Below are positions 9,200-18,231 of a stretch of 64,000 nt of DNA, in pieces. The stretch's first letter is position 1. Each line of letters begins with the position of its first letter. The position numbers were made by a program, and so were the translations under genes. Where the stretch lies: NCBI RefSeq assembly GCF_042646085.1, contig NZ_JBHRSZ010000007.1, forward strand, positions 186,001 through 250,000, in the 5' to 3' direction. The DNA comes from Litoribrevibacter euphylliae (GTDB lineage Bacteria; Pseudomonadota; Gammaproteobacteria; Pseudomonadales; Litoribrevibacteraceae). The notes below the pieces were generated by a model. That model had not been told where the DNA came from. It ran no database searches and was given only the letters and a program-made list of their open reading frames with translations.

Positions 9200-9421
9200 T
9201 TACTCAGCGGAAGCGCGTTCTGCAGCTTCGATCATTGCAGGAGTCATAGTGCCTTCAGCAATCTCACGCAATGCGATAACCGTTACTTTATCGTTATCTT
9301 CAGGAACCGTAGGCTCTTTACCACCTGTGGATATCTGACGAGCGCGCTTGGTCGCTACCATCACTAATTCAAAACGGTTATCTACATGATCCAAGCAATC
9401 TTCTACTGTAACTCGAGCCAT
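9200..9421 (-). CDS. rpoZ: RNA polymerase omega subunit
   Basis: A 73-residue protein beginning MARVTVEDCLDHVDNRFELV, the standard N-terminus of the omega subunit, with the conserved ATKRARQI segment at about 23-30. Omega helps RNA polymerase assembly and forms part of a ppGpp site with beta prime, which fits its place between gmk and spoT. ATG 9421 has a GGAGA ribosome binding site. Confidence 0.97.
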   Translation of the reverse strand: MARVTVEDCLDHVDNRFELVMVATKRARQISTGGKEPTVPEDNDKVTVIALREIAEGTMTPAMIEAAERASAE

Positions 9422-9568
9422 TTCTGGGTAATCTCCACTGTATTGGATATTAATATCGACCGCAGTAACAACAGCAATCGACTAAATTCGGAAAGACCTG
9501 ACATTTTAGCTAAGCAACTGAACAAATACCAGACAATTCAGCGGCTGTTTCAACGTCTTTCCTGTGAT

Positions 9569-10183
9569 TTAGGCCAATAAATCCGCCATTAACGCACCTT
9601 GCGCCGTTTGCTGCTTCTCGATCGTCAATCGGCTGGCCGTAAATATTGCCTGCAATTGGCTTAACGCCGTATCGAAATCATCGTTAACAACTAGGTAATC
9701 AAACTCCAAATAATGGCTCATTTCAGTCTGCGCTTCGGACAAACGACGCGCGATAACATCGTCTGCGTCCTGACCACGGTTGGTCAAACGACTGCGCAAT
9801 TCGTTAATGGACGGCGGCACGATAAAAATGCTGATCGCTTCCGGCACCAACTTACGTACTTGCGCTGCACCTTGCCAATCAATCTCAAGGATCACATCCA
9901 CGCCTTCCGCCAGCTTCTGCTCCACCACTTTGTGAGAAGTGCCGTAGTAATTACCAAACACCTCAGCGTATTCCAGGAAGTTCGCTTCTTTGATTTCATC
10001 TTCAAATTCATCTTTAGACACAAAATGATAATGAACACCGTTCTCTTCACCGTTACGCATTGGGCGTGTGGTATGAGAAACAGACACCTCAATTTCCGGC
10101 TGACTTTCCACCAGCTTACCAACCAAACTGGTTTTCCCCGCACCGGACGGTGCTGAAATAATAAATAACGATCCGCGTTTCAT
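9569..10183 (-). CDS. gmk: Guanylate kinase
   Basis: The enzyme phosphorylates GMP to GDP with ATP. The 204-residue protein starts MKRGSLFIISAPSGAGKTSL with the P-loop at about 10-18, followed by the GMP-binding segment SVSHTTRPMRNGEENG-VHYHF and the lid motif RLxxRGQDADDVIARRL. Length is normal for the family. It stands between yicC (72 bp upstream) and rpoZ (147 bp downstream). Confidence 0.97.
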   Translation of the reverse strand: MKRGSLFIISAPSGAGKTSLVGKLVESQPEIEVSVSHTTRPMRNGEENGVHYHFVSKDEFEDEIKEANFLEYAEVFGNYYGTSHKVVEQKLAEGVDVILEIDWQGAAQVRKLVPEAISIFIVPPSINELRSRLTNRGQDADDVIARRLSEAQTEMSHYLEFDYLVVNDDFDTALSQLQAIFTASRLTIEKQQTAQGALMADLLA

Positions 10184-10255
10184 GACTTTCTCTAAAATTT
10201 AAACAGTATTTTTTCTGATTAATGAGTATCTAAAAATGTGTACGTACAAAACCAA

Positions 10256-11122
10256 TTATTCAATGTTTTGTATTTGCTCTCTCATCTGCTCGATCAACAC
10301 CTTCAACTCCACCGCACATTGCGTGGTTTCGGTAACGATGGATTTCGACGACAAGGTATTGGCTTCGCGATTCATTTCCTGCATCAAAAAATCCAAACGA
10401 CGACCTACCGGGCCTTTTTGATCCAACACACGAGTGACTTCTGTAACGTGCGCATCCAGACGATCCACTTCTTCGTCCACATCGGCTTTTTGAGTCAACA
10501 ACACGATCTCTTGTTCGACGCGCTGATTATCCAGTTCGCCCGACAGCTCATTAAGCTTCTCTTGAAGGTTTTCACGTTGACGTTGAAGGATATCCGGCAT
10601 CTTTGCACGCACTTGCGTTGTGATGTCAGCAACACTTTCCAAACGTTGTTTAATGAAGGTCTTTAGTTCCGCCCCTTCACGAGCACGGGTTTCTTTAAGC
10701 TGCTCCAAGGCGTCATTAAGTACTCTCGCTGCATCGGCCAGAATCGCTTTACGATCCAGCTCCGGCAACACCTGCACGCCCGGCCAATTCAAAACGACAG
10801 ACGGGCTGATCGAACCAGCTTTCGGCAAGAACTCATTCACTTTCGATAACGCAGTAATGACTTCCTGAGCGCGTTCGCTGTCCACCTCAATGGCAGCACT
10901 GGCGTCAAGATTGGTCTGAACTTTCAGCTGAAGTTCGACTTTGCCTCGATTCAGATACTTACGAACGGTTTCACGCACCACTTGCTCAAGGTCTCGATAC
11001 CCCTCGGCCAACTTTGGATACACTTCCAAATAGCGATGGTTAACCGATTTCAGCTCCCAAGTAAGCGAACCCCATTCAAAAGTGCCCTCGGCGCGAGCAA
11101 AGGCGGTCATACTGCGTGTCAT
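10256..11122 (-). CDS. yicC: YicC family endoribonuclease
   Basis: A 288-residue protein, the same size as E. coli YicC (287). It begins MTRSMTAFARAEG and keeps the WGSLTWELKSVNHRYLE block and the C-terminal DFLMQEMNREANTL block of the family, which has been linked to RNA cleavage and sRNA turnover. The frame extends four codons further to another ATG, but ATG 11122 has GGGAA eight bases upstream and matches the family start. It is divergent from rph, as in many gammaproteobacteria. Confidence 0.93.
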   Translation of the reverse strand: MTRSMTAFARAEGTFEWGSLTWELKSVNHRYLEVYPKLAEGYRDLEQVVRETVRKYLNRGKVELQLKVQTNLDASAAIEVDSERAQEVITALSKVNEFLPKAGSISPSVVLNWPGVQVLPELDRKAILADAARVLNDALEQLKETRAREGAELKTFIKQRLESVADITTQVRAKMPDILQRQRENLQEKLNELSGELDNQRVEQEIVLLTQKADVDEEVDRLDAHVTEVTRVLDQKGPVGRRLDFLMQEMNREANTLSSKSIVTETTQCAVELKVLIEQMREQIQNIE

Positions 11123-11255
11123 AGTAATTCCCATTTACTGGTTCGGTTGTCTGTGTCGTTATGAATAACACCGCATAACAAACATGCCGTTTATCGAACC
11201 CGTATGTATAAATGATGATTTATGGATAAAGCGTGTGCTGAATTGTAGCGGTTTT

Positions 11256-11284
11256 CTGGCAAGACTTCAGGTCAATGTTATAAT
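11256..11284 (+). promoter_or_regulatory. Predicted sigma-70 promoter of rph
   Basis: TATAAT at 11279-11284, preceded by a TG extension, lies 17 bases from a -35-like CTGGCA at 11256-11261. It is upstream of rph (ATG 11344), with about 55 bases of leader. Confidence 0.6.
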
Positions 11285-11343
11285 GCCGCTCTTTTATAGA
11301 TTTCATCGTTCAAACTTTTCACACTTCAAAATAGGAATTCTCT

Positions 11344-12063
11344 ATGCGCCCAAGCGGACGATCTACCGACCAATTGAGAGACATCAAAATCACTCGTAAC
11401 TTCACCCGTCACGCTGAAGGTTCGGTGTTAGTTGAATTCGGTGACACCAAAGTGATTTGTAACGCCAGTGTTGAATCGCGTGTACCAGGTTTCTTGAAAG
11501 GTCAGGGTCAAGGTTGGGTAACGGCAGAATACGGCATGTTGCCACGCTCAACAGGTAGCCGCATGGTTCGTGAAGCGGCAAAAGGCAAGCAGAGTGGTCG
11601 CACAGTTGAAATTTCTCGATTGATTGGTCGCTCACTGCGCGCAGCGGTTGATTTGGAAGTGTTGGGTGAAAACTCCATCACCATCGACTGTGATGTCATT
11701 CAAGCCGACGGTGGTACTCGTACGGCATCCATCACAGGTGCTTGCGTAGCCATGGCTGACGCAGTAAACCACATGCTGAAAGAAGGCATGATTAAGAAGA
11801 ACCCGATCAAACAAATGATCGCGGCGGTTTCTGTGGGTATCTACAATGATCATGCGGTATTGGATTTGGATTATCCGGAAGACTCTAACGCCGAAACCGA
11901 CCTGAACGTGATCATGGCGGAAGACGGTGGTTTTGTGGAAATCCAAGGTACGGCAGAAGGCAATCCGTTCCGTCCTGAAGAGCTAACCGCGATGTTAGAT
12001 CTTGCCAAGAAAGGCATTACTGAAATCGTAGACGTTCAGCGTAAGGCGCTTGATGCAGAATAA
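11344..12063 (+). CDS. rph: Ribonuclease PH
   Basis: A phosphorolytic 3'-5' exoribonuclease that trims tRNA 3' ends. The 239 residues begin MRPSGRSTDQLRDIKITRNF and contain the phosphate-binding GSRMVREAAKGKQSGRT region and EDSNAETDLNVIMAEDGGFVEIQGTAEG, matching the family along its whole length. The gene is divergent from yicC and ends 22 bp before a strong terminator, so it is probably monocistronic. Confidence 0.97.
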   Translation: MRPSGRSTDQLRDIKITRNFTRHAEGSVLVEFGDTKVICNASVESRVPGFLKGQGQGWVTAEYGMLPRSTGSRMVREAAKGKQSGRTVEISRLIGRSLRAAVDLEVLGENSITIDCDVIQADGGTRTASITGACVAMADAVNHMLKEGMIKKNPIKQMIAAVSVGIYNDHAVLDLDYPEDSNAETDLNVIMAEDGGFVEIQGTAEGNPFRPEELTAMLDLAKKGITEIVDVQRKALDAE

Positions 12064-12085
12064 GTACTGCCATCATACCTGACCC

Positions 12086-12114
12086 AAAAAGCATCACTCT
12101 CGTGGTGCTTTTTT
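12086..12114 (+). terminator. Rho-independent terminator of rph
   Basis: A 12-bp stem with one G-T pair (arms 12086-12097 and 12102-12113) and a TCTC loop carries a T-run on the plus strand. It ends rph transcription. From here to 12336 I see only AT-rich leader sequence. Confidence 0.85.
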
Positions 12115-12336
12115 GTACCTGCTCTTTTATCTCTAAACGGCAACAAGACGTTTTGCCAACTCGATGCTACTCATTCCGATTCTAAGCCAGCACAACAAAA
12201 CGTTACGCTTGAACTACACTTTTCATTCAGGCAATTCATTAAACTTTCCAGGCGAATTGGCCGATAACCCCTAAACCTCTGAATTAATTGGCTTAATATT
12301 AACAAGCTCAAACAGCATCACGATTGCGAGTAGTCT

Positions 12337-14250
12337 ATGTCCGAACGCTGGCGCATCAGCCTTATTCTTACTGTTGTTATTCTGATGTTGTCGGTACTGT
12401 CCGGTGGGCTGATCAATCATCTTCAATCTCAGTTTGTCGACGAACAACTACTGCAAAGCAAACAACAGGAACGCAATCACTTCGATCAATTGGTGGCTCG
12501 CCAAGTCAATGCTCAACTGGATCGCTATGCACAAACGCTCAACGAATTAGCCAGCCAGGATTGGACTCGAGATGCCTTCACCCATTTTGAAATGGGCATT
12601 TCCTTTTTGAACAACATGGCTCTCACCGAAGATCAATTTCTTACTGCCTTCTATCAACGCGAAACCAGCCAACTGTTCGCTCAATCCAATACATCTAACA
12701 CTCAGTGGTTACATTCACTTGATGACATCGCACAGCAGTTGCAGATTCGATACCTCGCTGGAAATATCTACTCAGCGCAACAAGCCATCAACTTCGAAGG
12801 GCCAGACAATCAAGACGACTATGATAAAGTTCATCGTACGTTTCACCCGGCGTTTGAGCGTGTGGTGAAACTCAGTAACGCCAGTGACTTGTTACTGATC
12901 GATAGAGAGCTACGGGTTATTTATTCCGCCAAAAAGCGCATCGACCTAGGCAGTCATCTCAATAAAAGCCCAAGTACCGATAACAACCTAGCGTCCTATG
13001 TTCAAACGCAATTGCAAAAGCGCAGTAACCTCAGCGTACACAACATTCCTTTTGGTCGATATCTACCGGCAGGAAATCAGCCACATGCCTTTATGTTGGT
13101 GAAGCTCGAACAAGACCGTCAAACCCAAGGTTATCTTGCGCTCAGTTTTTCTTTGGAGGCCCTGATTCAAACGATCTCGTCTCATCCTTTGCCTGACAGT
13201 ACTTATCAACTGAAACACGCCGAGGCAGCCAACGATAACAGCGTTCGTCTATTCAAGACCTGGCATCTCGATCTGACCGCCAATCACCAGGCTATCCAAG
13301 TGGACGCCTCCAACAACCTTTGGACTTGGCTAATTAGTATCACTTCGGCGTTGATCACGCTTGGTATTGCGCTGTGTCTGATTCGAAATCTTCAGCATCA
13401 ATCATCACACGCGACGCAAGCAGACTCGTCTAAGTCACCAACACCAGAACCAGCGTCTGCTGCCATCGACACACTCGCAGTAGAGCAATTAGCAGATTTA
13501 ATAGCAGAAGCGGAGACCATCCACACTGAGCTAGGCGCTGCCCCAGAAGCACCTCAACAGCTGATTACAAAATCCCAACAAGACTTGCTTCGTACCTTAT
13601 CGCAATTGGCCGAAGACATTACTACGTTAGAGTCCTCACAAGCGGCATTAATTGCAGCACACACCGAACAAGAAGCTCTTAGACAGGCGCAGTCTCAAAC
13701 GTTGGAAGCTCAGATCTCAGGGTTAGATTTCTCGGACGCTTGGAACAGCATTCTGGAGCCAACCTCGGGCATGGAAACCGAGCTGAAGAGCATTCAGGAA
13801 ATAGCCGATCAAACCAACTTACTGGCTCTGAACGCAGCCATCGAAGCCGCGCGAGCCGGCGATCAAGGCCGAGGTTTTGCCGTCGTTGCCGATGAAGTTC
13901 GTAAACTGGCTCATAAATCTCAGGAAGCAGCGCTGACGGTGGAAAGCCACATCAAACAGTTAAGAGCCGCTACCGATCAAGTCAATCAGACATTAAGCAA
14001 CAGTCTCAATCAACTTAACGCGCATTTCAGCACGGACAGGGAACCAGAAACCACAGACCAGGAGCGTTCATCATCCACTCACCCTGAGTTTCATAGCGTT
14101 CACAGCCTGCTCAAAGAGTTAACCATTCTGGTAAATGAAATCAGTTCCTATAACGACCAGCCAGAGCCACAGCAAGACCGCATGCGCCTAGTAATCGCCT
14201 CCATCAAAGATCAACTGGATCAAATAATCTCCCTCCACAACCAAAATTAA
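12337..14250 (+). CDS. Methyl-accepting chemotaxis-like receptor, reduced signalling domain
   Basis: A 637-residue membrane receptor. TM1 lies at about 8-28, a periplasmic sensing region of about 300 residues follows, TM2 is at about 328-350, then a Pro/Ala/Gln-rich linker and a cytoplasmic coiled coil. The hairpin tip that contacts CheA/CheW is present (EIADQTNLLALNAAIEAARA at about 488-507, then GRGFAVVADEVRKLA). I see no clear HAMP domain after TM2, and the helices on both sides of the tip are shorter than in standard receptors. The ligand cannot be read from sequence. Two CheW-type proteins are encoded nearby, but no CheA. Confidence 0.85.
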   Translation: MSERWRISLILTVVILMLSVLSGGLINHLQSQFVDEQLLQSKQQERNHFDQLVARQVNAQLDRYAQTLNELASQDWTRDAFTHFEMGISFLNNMALTEDQFLTAFYQRETSQLFAQSNTSNTQWLHSLDDIAQQLQIRYLAGNIYSAQQAINFEGPDNQDDYDKVHRTFHPAFERVVKLSNASDLLLIDRELRVIYSAKKRIDLGSHLNKSPSTDNNLASYVQTQLQKRSNLSVHNIPFGRYLPAGNQPHAFMLVKLEQDRQTQGYLALSFSLEALIQTISSHPLPDSTYQLKHAEAANDNSVRLFKTWHLDLTANHQAIQVDASNNLWTWLISITSALITLGIALCLIRNLQHQSSHATQADSSKSPTPEPASAAIDTLAVEQLADLIAEAETIHTELGAAPEAPQQLITKSQQDLLRTLSQLAEDITTLESSQAALIAAHTEQEALRQAQSQTLEAQISGLDFSDAWNSILEPTSGMETELKSIQEIADQTNLLALNAAIEAARAGDQGRGFAVVADEVRKLAHKSQEAALTVESHIKQLRAATDQVNQTLSNSLNQLNAHFSTDREPETTDQERSSSTHPEFHSVHSLLKELTILVNEISSYNDQPEPQQDRMRLVIASIKDQLDQIISLHNQN

Positions 14251-14329
14251 TTGAAGAATTAGTCTAAACTAAGGTAAGTTATTTTTTTGATCAGAAGTTG
14301 ATCGTAAGACGTTGTTTGCCGGAGCTTAT

Positions 14330-15727
14330 ATGTCAATTGCAGCCTCATTAAAGCTGTTACTTACCAAGAATCAGATCGAATATACCGTCGAAGACCAATT
14401 ACAAAATCTCGACGGTCTTATTCAGGAAGATCAAGTGTTACGCCACTGCACTCGTTCTACCATCTTAGGAGACCAAGTAGGGAAAGTTCAGGTTATTACG
14501 CCCTACAACAGTTTTCTCGATCTAACCTTATTGAACAATGCCACCGGCCGACAACTGACGCCATCCAAGCAAGACACCATCACTCGTATGTGTAAGACCA
14601 TTAACGTCGAGAGCTTACCTGCGGTACCGGCGCTAACGCGTCTCGATGTCATTATTGATAGAAGTTTGCTTGAACTGCCGTATCTGTATATCGAATCCGG
14701 CAAAGACAATAACTGGATTCGCCTGGATACGCGTGACTTCCTGAAGCTGTGCCCTAAAGCGCGCCCGGAACACATTACCACCACAGTCGAAATAAAAAAC
14801 TGCGGCATACAAGATACCACCCATGAGCAAGATCGCGAGACCATTCAGAGTGCGGTAATAGCCTTCAATCCAACACGTATGAAACAGCGTTTGGAAGAAA
14901 CCATGGAGATTCCGCCGCTGCCAACCTCGGCACAACAGATCATTAAACTGCGTACCGACCCTAGCGCCGACATCGACAAACTCACTGAAATCATCGAAAC
15001 CGACCCAAGCTTAGCGGCTCAGATTGTCAGCTGGGCTTCGTCTCCGATTTATAATCCCCCAGGTACCGTGCGCTCTGTCCATGACGCCTGCATGCGGGTA
15101 TTGGGCTTCGACATGGTATTGAACTTATCTCTGGGTCTGTCCTTAGGGAAAACCTTACCTATGCCCAAAGAAGGCCCGAACGGCTACACCCCGTTCTGGT
15201 ACGAATCGGTGTTTGTTGCTGCCTGCATTGGTGGTTTAGTGACCGCGATTCCACGAGAGAAACGACCTTCATTCGGGCTCAGCTATCTAACCGGTCTTCT
15301 GCATGAATTGGGTTATCTGGTGCTGGCGTATGTCTTCCCACCGCACTTTGAAAAGCTGTGTCGTCATCTTGAAGTGAATCGTCACTTACCGGATGTCGCC
15401 ATTGACGATAAAGTTGTGAATGTAAATCGCTATCAAATTGGTAGCTGGCTGATGAACTATTGGCAGATGCCGGAAGAGATTTGCTACGGCATGAAGCACC
15501 AGCTTGATCCTAACTACGATGGTAAATTCCACACCTATGCCAACCTGATATATCTGGCTAAAGCCAAGCTAAAACAGCAAGGCATCGGAAATGCGGCGTC
15601 AGGATATGTGCCACCAGCACTCTATGATAGACTGGGCCTTGATCCAGAGAAGGTCGATGAAATCATCGAAAAAGTGATCGAATCCAGTACCGATCTGAAG
15701 AATATGGCCCAAGCATTGATGAAATAA
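14330..15727 (+). CDS. YbaK-like domain fused to HDOD domain
   Basis: A 465-residue cytoplasmic protein. The first 150 residues resemble the YbaK/aminoacyl-tRNA deacylase-like fold (VQVITPYNSFLDLTLL early, LDVIIDRSLLELPYLYIESG near the end of the domain). An HDOD output domain follows (about 185-375), with MEIPPLPTSAQQIIKLRTDP, DPSLAAQIVSWASSPIY and VHDACMRVLGFDMVLNLSLG. HDOD proteins are non-enzymatic relatives of HD phosphohydrolases used in signalling. A TTG further upstream (14312) is in frame, but ATG 14330 has GGAG at 14321 and is preferred. Function unknown. Confidence 0.8.
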   Translation: MSIAASLKLLLTKNQIEYTVEDQLQNLDGLIQEDQVLRHCTRSTILGDQVGKVQVITPYNSFLDLTLLNNATGRQLTPSKQDTITRMCKTINVESLPAVPALTRLDVIIDRSLLELPYLYIESGKDNNWIRLDTRDFLKLCPKARPEHITTTVEIKNCGIQDTTHEQDRETIQSAVIAFNPTRMKQRLEETMEIPPLPTSAQQIIKLRTDPSADIDKLTEIIETDPSLAAQIVSWASSPIYNPPGTVRSVHDACMRVLGFDMVLNLSLGLSLGKTLPMPKEGPNGYTPFWYESVFVAACIGGLVTAIPREKRPSFGLSYLTGLLHELGYLVLAYVFPPHFEKLCRHLEVNRHLPDVAIDDKVVNVNRYQIGSWLMNYWQMPEEICYGMKHQLDPNYDGKFHTYANLIYLAKAKLKQQGIGNAASGYVPPALYDRLGLDPEKVDEIIEKVIESSTDLKNMAQALMK

Positions 15728-15820
15728 TTGCGTTAACGCCGACTTCTCCAGACACCACTCTGGAGAAGATTCCAAACGCGCCACTCATCCTACAGCAGTA
15801 AACATCCAGTACTCCCTTAC

Positions 15821-16297
15821 ATGGCAAACGACAAACGTATTTATTTTTTACTCAGCCAGGCTCAACATAAAATGAGTCTTCAGGTGGATCGCGCCCTGAT
15901 GCAAGTGTCGGGCATTTCCGGCCCACAAGCCGGCGCGTTATTCTATTTAGAAAAACACGATGGCTGCCAACAGAAAGACATGGCTAAAGGTCTAAAGCTT
16001 GATACCTCGGCCATTACCGGCATGGTTGAACGTCTTACCAAGAAAGGACTGATTGAGAAACAACGATCGGAACTGGATAAACGCGCCTTCACCTTACACT
16101 TAACCCAGGAAGGCAGAGCGGCATTGAACAAGGTTCAGCCGATGTTGGATCAATTCAATCAACACATGCTCGACAAATTTGGTAAAGAGAAGCTGGAACA
16201 TTTTTGTGAAGTGCTTACTGAGCTGATGTCTCTGGGTCAGAAAGGCTGTTTTTTACCCGCAAACGCTGAAAATGAAACGTCAGTGCCTTCCGAATAA
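15821..16297 (+). CDS. MarR family transcriptional regulator
   Basis: A 158-residue winged-helix regulator. The HTH is visible at about 45-95 (QKDMAKGLKLDTSAITGMVERLTKKGLI) followed by the wing (RSELDKRAFTLHLTQEGR). The target is unknown. Its last 83 bp overlap the end of the convergent gene at 16215-17066, unusually deep for neighbouring genes, so transcripts of the two must be antisense to each other over their 3' ends. No good ribosome binding site precedes ATG 15821. Confidence 0.88.
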   Translation: MANDKRIYFLLSQAQHKMSLQVDRALMQVSGISGPQAGALFYLEKHDGCQQKDMAKGLKLDTSAITGMVERLTKKGLIEKQRSELDKRAFTLHLTQEGRAALNKVQPMLDQFNQHMLDKFGKEKLEHFCEVLTELMSLGQKGCFLPANAENETSVPSE

Positions 16298-17066
16298 GCG
16301 CTAACATAGCCTGATATTGTTCATGCTCGTAGTACGCAATGGCTTGTCGTATCTGCTGATCACTGACATTGCGTAGCACATAGGTCAGACGATTAATCAC
16401 CTGATGATAATTTTGCGTCTGAAAGTTATCTTCCTGAACATCAATCTCCGTCATTAACCAATGATTCACCTGATCTTTTAAATCGCCATCAAGCGCTTCC
16501 TGATTATGAAAGCTCCAGCGTTCCGCTTGCTGAACCATGTAATGACCGATGAATTTCCGGGTCTCTAAACGCAAGCGATAATTAAGGCTCGACAAGCCAT
16601 ACACTTCATCCAAACGTCGAATCAGATAGCGACGAGCTTCACGCATTCTTACCCACATTAAACGACGAATATAAGCATCAACTTCTTGCTCGTCTACGCT
16701 CAGGGTTTGATGCAAGATTTTCGACAGACTTTGATCGGAGTGCGTCTCAAGATGACCATAGAGGCTGGATAATTCCTTACCCCGTAATTTCCTACGTACG
16801 TAGCGCGCAGCATAATGATTGAGATCTTTTGAAGCGATCAGCTGATAGCCATCCATGTAGGTGAGGTAGGTGGGAGCGTCCTGCATTTCCATCAACAAGT
16901 TCGCCCAGGACTCCATTTGCGCTTCAAATTGAGAAACCACCATGGGGTTGGGCGAGTGATTGACAGCAGATGCAGACTTACAGATTCGATCACAATCGGT
17001 ATCCGCACGGGACACCGCTGCGATCAGCACCAAACCAATAATCAGCATCCATTGCTTTAAGTTCAT
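16215..17066 (-). CDS. Hypothetical secreted helical protein
   Basis: 283 residues with a clear signal peptide (about 1-21, ending SRADTDC). The mature part is charged, predominantly helical and rich in Arg, Gln and Tyr, for example VRRKLRGKELSSLYGHL and MREARRYLIRRLDEVYGL. I do not recognise a family and see no catalytic motif. Two Cys right after the signal peptide (CDRIC) could form a disulfide. It lies 21 bp downstream of the ectR-like gene on the same strand and may be its operon partner. The C-terminal 27 codons are antisense to the end of the MarR gene at 15821. Confidence 0.75.
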   Translation of the reverse strand: MNLKQWMLIIGLVLIAAVSRADTDCDRICKSASAVNHSPNPMVVSQFEAQMESWANLLMEMQDAPTYLTYMDGYQLIASKDLNHYAARYVRRKLRGKELSSLYGHLETHSDQSLSKILHQTLSVDEQEVDAYIRRLMWVRMREARRYLIRRLDEVYGLSSLNYRLRLETRKFIGHYMVQQAERWSFHNQEALDGDLKDQVNHWLMTEIDVQEDNFQTQNYHQVINRLTYVLRNVSDQQIRQAIAYYEHEQYQAMLALIRKALTFHFQRLRVKNSLSDPETSAQ

Positions 17067-17087
17067 AATGATTTAGTGACTAGAGGG

Positions 17088-17639
17088 TTATTTATCGTTG
17101 TAGGCGTCCAGCTTATCCTGACTGGTAATCTGACGATCCAAAATACCCACATCCAAGACCGGCGAAGCATCAATGTGCTGGGCATCCATCATATGAGCAA
17201 CACGCTGTAAGGAAGCAATAATCATCGTCTGCTCCCACTCCTGCAAATCATTAAACTGCTTGGCAAAATGATCTTGCAATGGCGTTGGCGCATCTTTCAG
17301 CATTTCACTGCCCGCGTCCGTTAAAAACGCGTGTACTTTACGTTTATCGGTAGAAGAACGTTCACGATAAATCAATTCACGCTTTTCCAAACGATCCAGA
17401 ATGGTGGTTACCGTTGCTTGGCTGAGACTAACTTCCGCCGCCAGTTCACCAATGGTCACTTGGCCTTTATCGCGGATGGATTGCAATAATAAGATCTGCG
17501 GCGCGGTTAATCCGGTCGTCTTTGATAAGTACTTTGAATGCAAATCGGTTGCACGAATGACACGGCGTAGAGCCACCAAGACTTCATCAATGTTTTTCAA
17601 TTCATCAACCTCTGATACAGCACTTTTCTTTAATTCCAA
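17088..17639 (-). CDS. ectR: MarR family regulator, probable ectoine repressor EctR
   Basis: A 183-residue winged-helix protein: HTH at about 58-100 (VTIGELAAEVSLSQATVTTI) and wing with SSTDKRKVHAFLTDAG. MarR proteins of this type next to ectABC are known as EctR in halotolerant methanotrophs, where EctR1 represses the ect promoter. Assignment rests on family, position close to the ect operon, and EctR1-like 8-2-8 palindromes in front of ectA and the BCCT transporter. A CheW-like gene separates it from ectA, and a terminator-like hairpin lies just upstream, so it probably has its own promoter. No EctR-type box is visible in front of ectR itself. Confidence 0.8.
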   Translation of the reverse strand: MELKKSAVSEVDELKNIDEVLVALRRVIRATDLHSKYLSKTTGLTAPQILLLQSIRDKGQVTIGELAAEVSLSQATVTTILDRLEKRELIYRERSSTDKRKVHAFLTDAGSEMLKDAPTPLQDHFAKQFNDLQEWEQTMIIASLQRVAHMMDAQHIDASPVLDVGILDRQITSQDKLDAYNDK

Positions 17640-17676
17640 GAAGTATACCTCAGCTATCTACACAGGTAAGTAAAAA

Positions 17677-17707
17677 ACACCAAATGCCACCGCTAATCAG
17701 TGGTATT
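17677..17707 (-). terminator. Probable terminator of the cheW-like gene
   Basis: An 8-bp stem with one G-T pair (AATGCCAC / GTGGTATT; arms 17683-17690 and 17700-17707) and a 9-base loop is followed on the minus strand by TTGGTG and then six T residues. It lies between the cheW-like gene and ectR. Confidence 0.55.
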
Positions 17708-17750
17708 ACATAATTCACAGCCTGTCGGCATGAGCTATGCGATGTTCTCA

Positions 17751-18191
17751 TCAGAATTCTTTCAACCAACGGACACAGGCTTTCCCACAATCCAGAACAA
17801 TCATTAAGCGTTCATCAAAATGCATCGTTCCCTGAATCAAATCGGAGTCTGTTTGCTGGGTATTACGATCAATATCCTCAGCTTCAAAGTTCACTAAGAC
17901 ATCCACCGAATCTACGATCAAACCAAAGCATCCATCAGGATAATCAAACAAGATAATGCGCCATTGCTCGCTTGGCTGCACATCGGGTATGCCAAGCAAA
18001 CGCCGACCAGAAAAGATCGAAACCGGCTCACCACGAACATTCAGAATTCCAAGCATGCCTTCAGTGGCACCAGGCACTTCTTGCGGTTCTTCATACAGAA
18101 CAATGCTTTTGATGCTCGTTACATCGTGCACATAGCACTCATCCGCAATGATAAAGCTTAGCCACTGTTCACTTGAACTCGTTTCGCCCAT
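17751..18191 (-). CDS. CheW-like coupling protein
   Basis: A single CheW domain of 146 residues. The family pattern is present: LSFIIADECYVHDVTSIKSI, then GMLGILNVRGEPVSIFSGRRLLG, then FGLIVDSVDVLV. CheW couples chemoreceptors to CheA, but no CheA is encoded here, so this may be a stand-alone adaptor. ATG 18191 is chosen over the in-frame GTG 18203 because GGAAA sits at the right distance. It is divergent from ectA; the shared intergenic region carries EctR-type boxes, two of them only about 40-70 bp from this start, so it may be co-controlled with ectoine synthesis. Confidence 0.85.
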   Translation of the reverse strand: MGETSSSEQWLSFIIADECYVHDVTSIKSIVLYEEPQEVPGATEGMLGILNVRGEPVSIFSGRRLLGIPDVQPSEQWRIILFDYPDGCFGLIVDSVDVLVNFEAEDIDRNTQQTDSDLIQGTMHFDERLMIVLDCGKACVRWLKEF

Positions 18192-18231
18192 AAATTTTTC
18201 CACTAAAACAATAGATAAATTTGACTAATAT

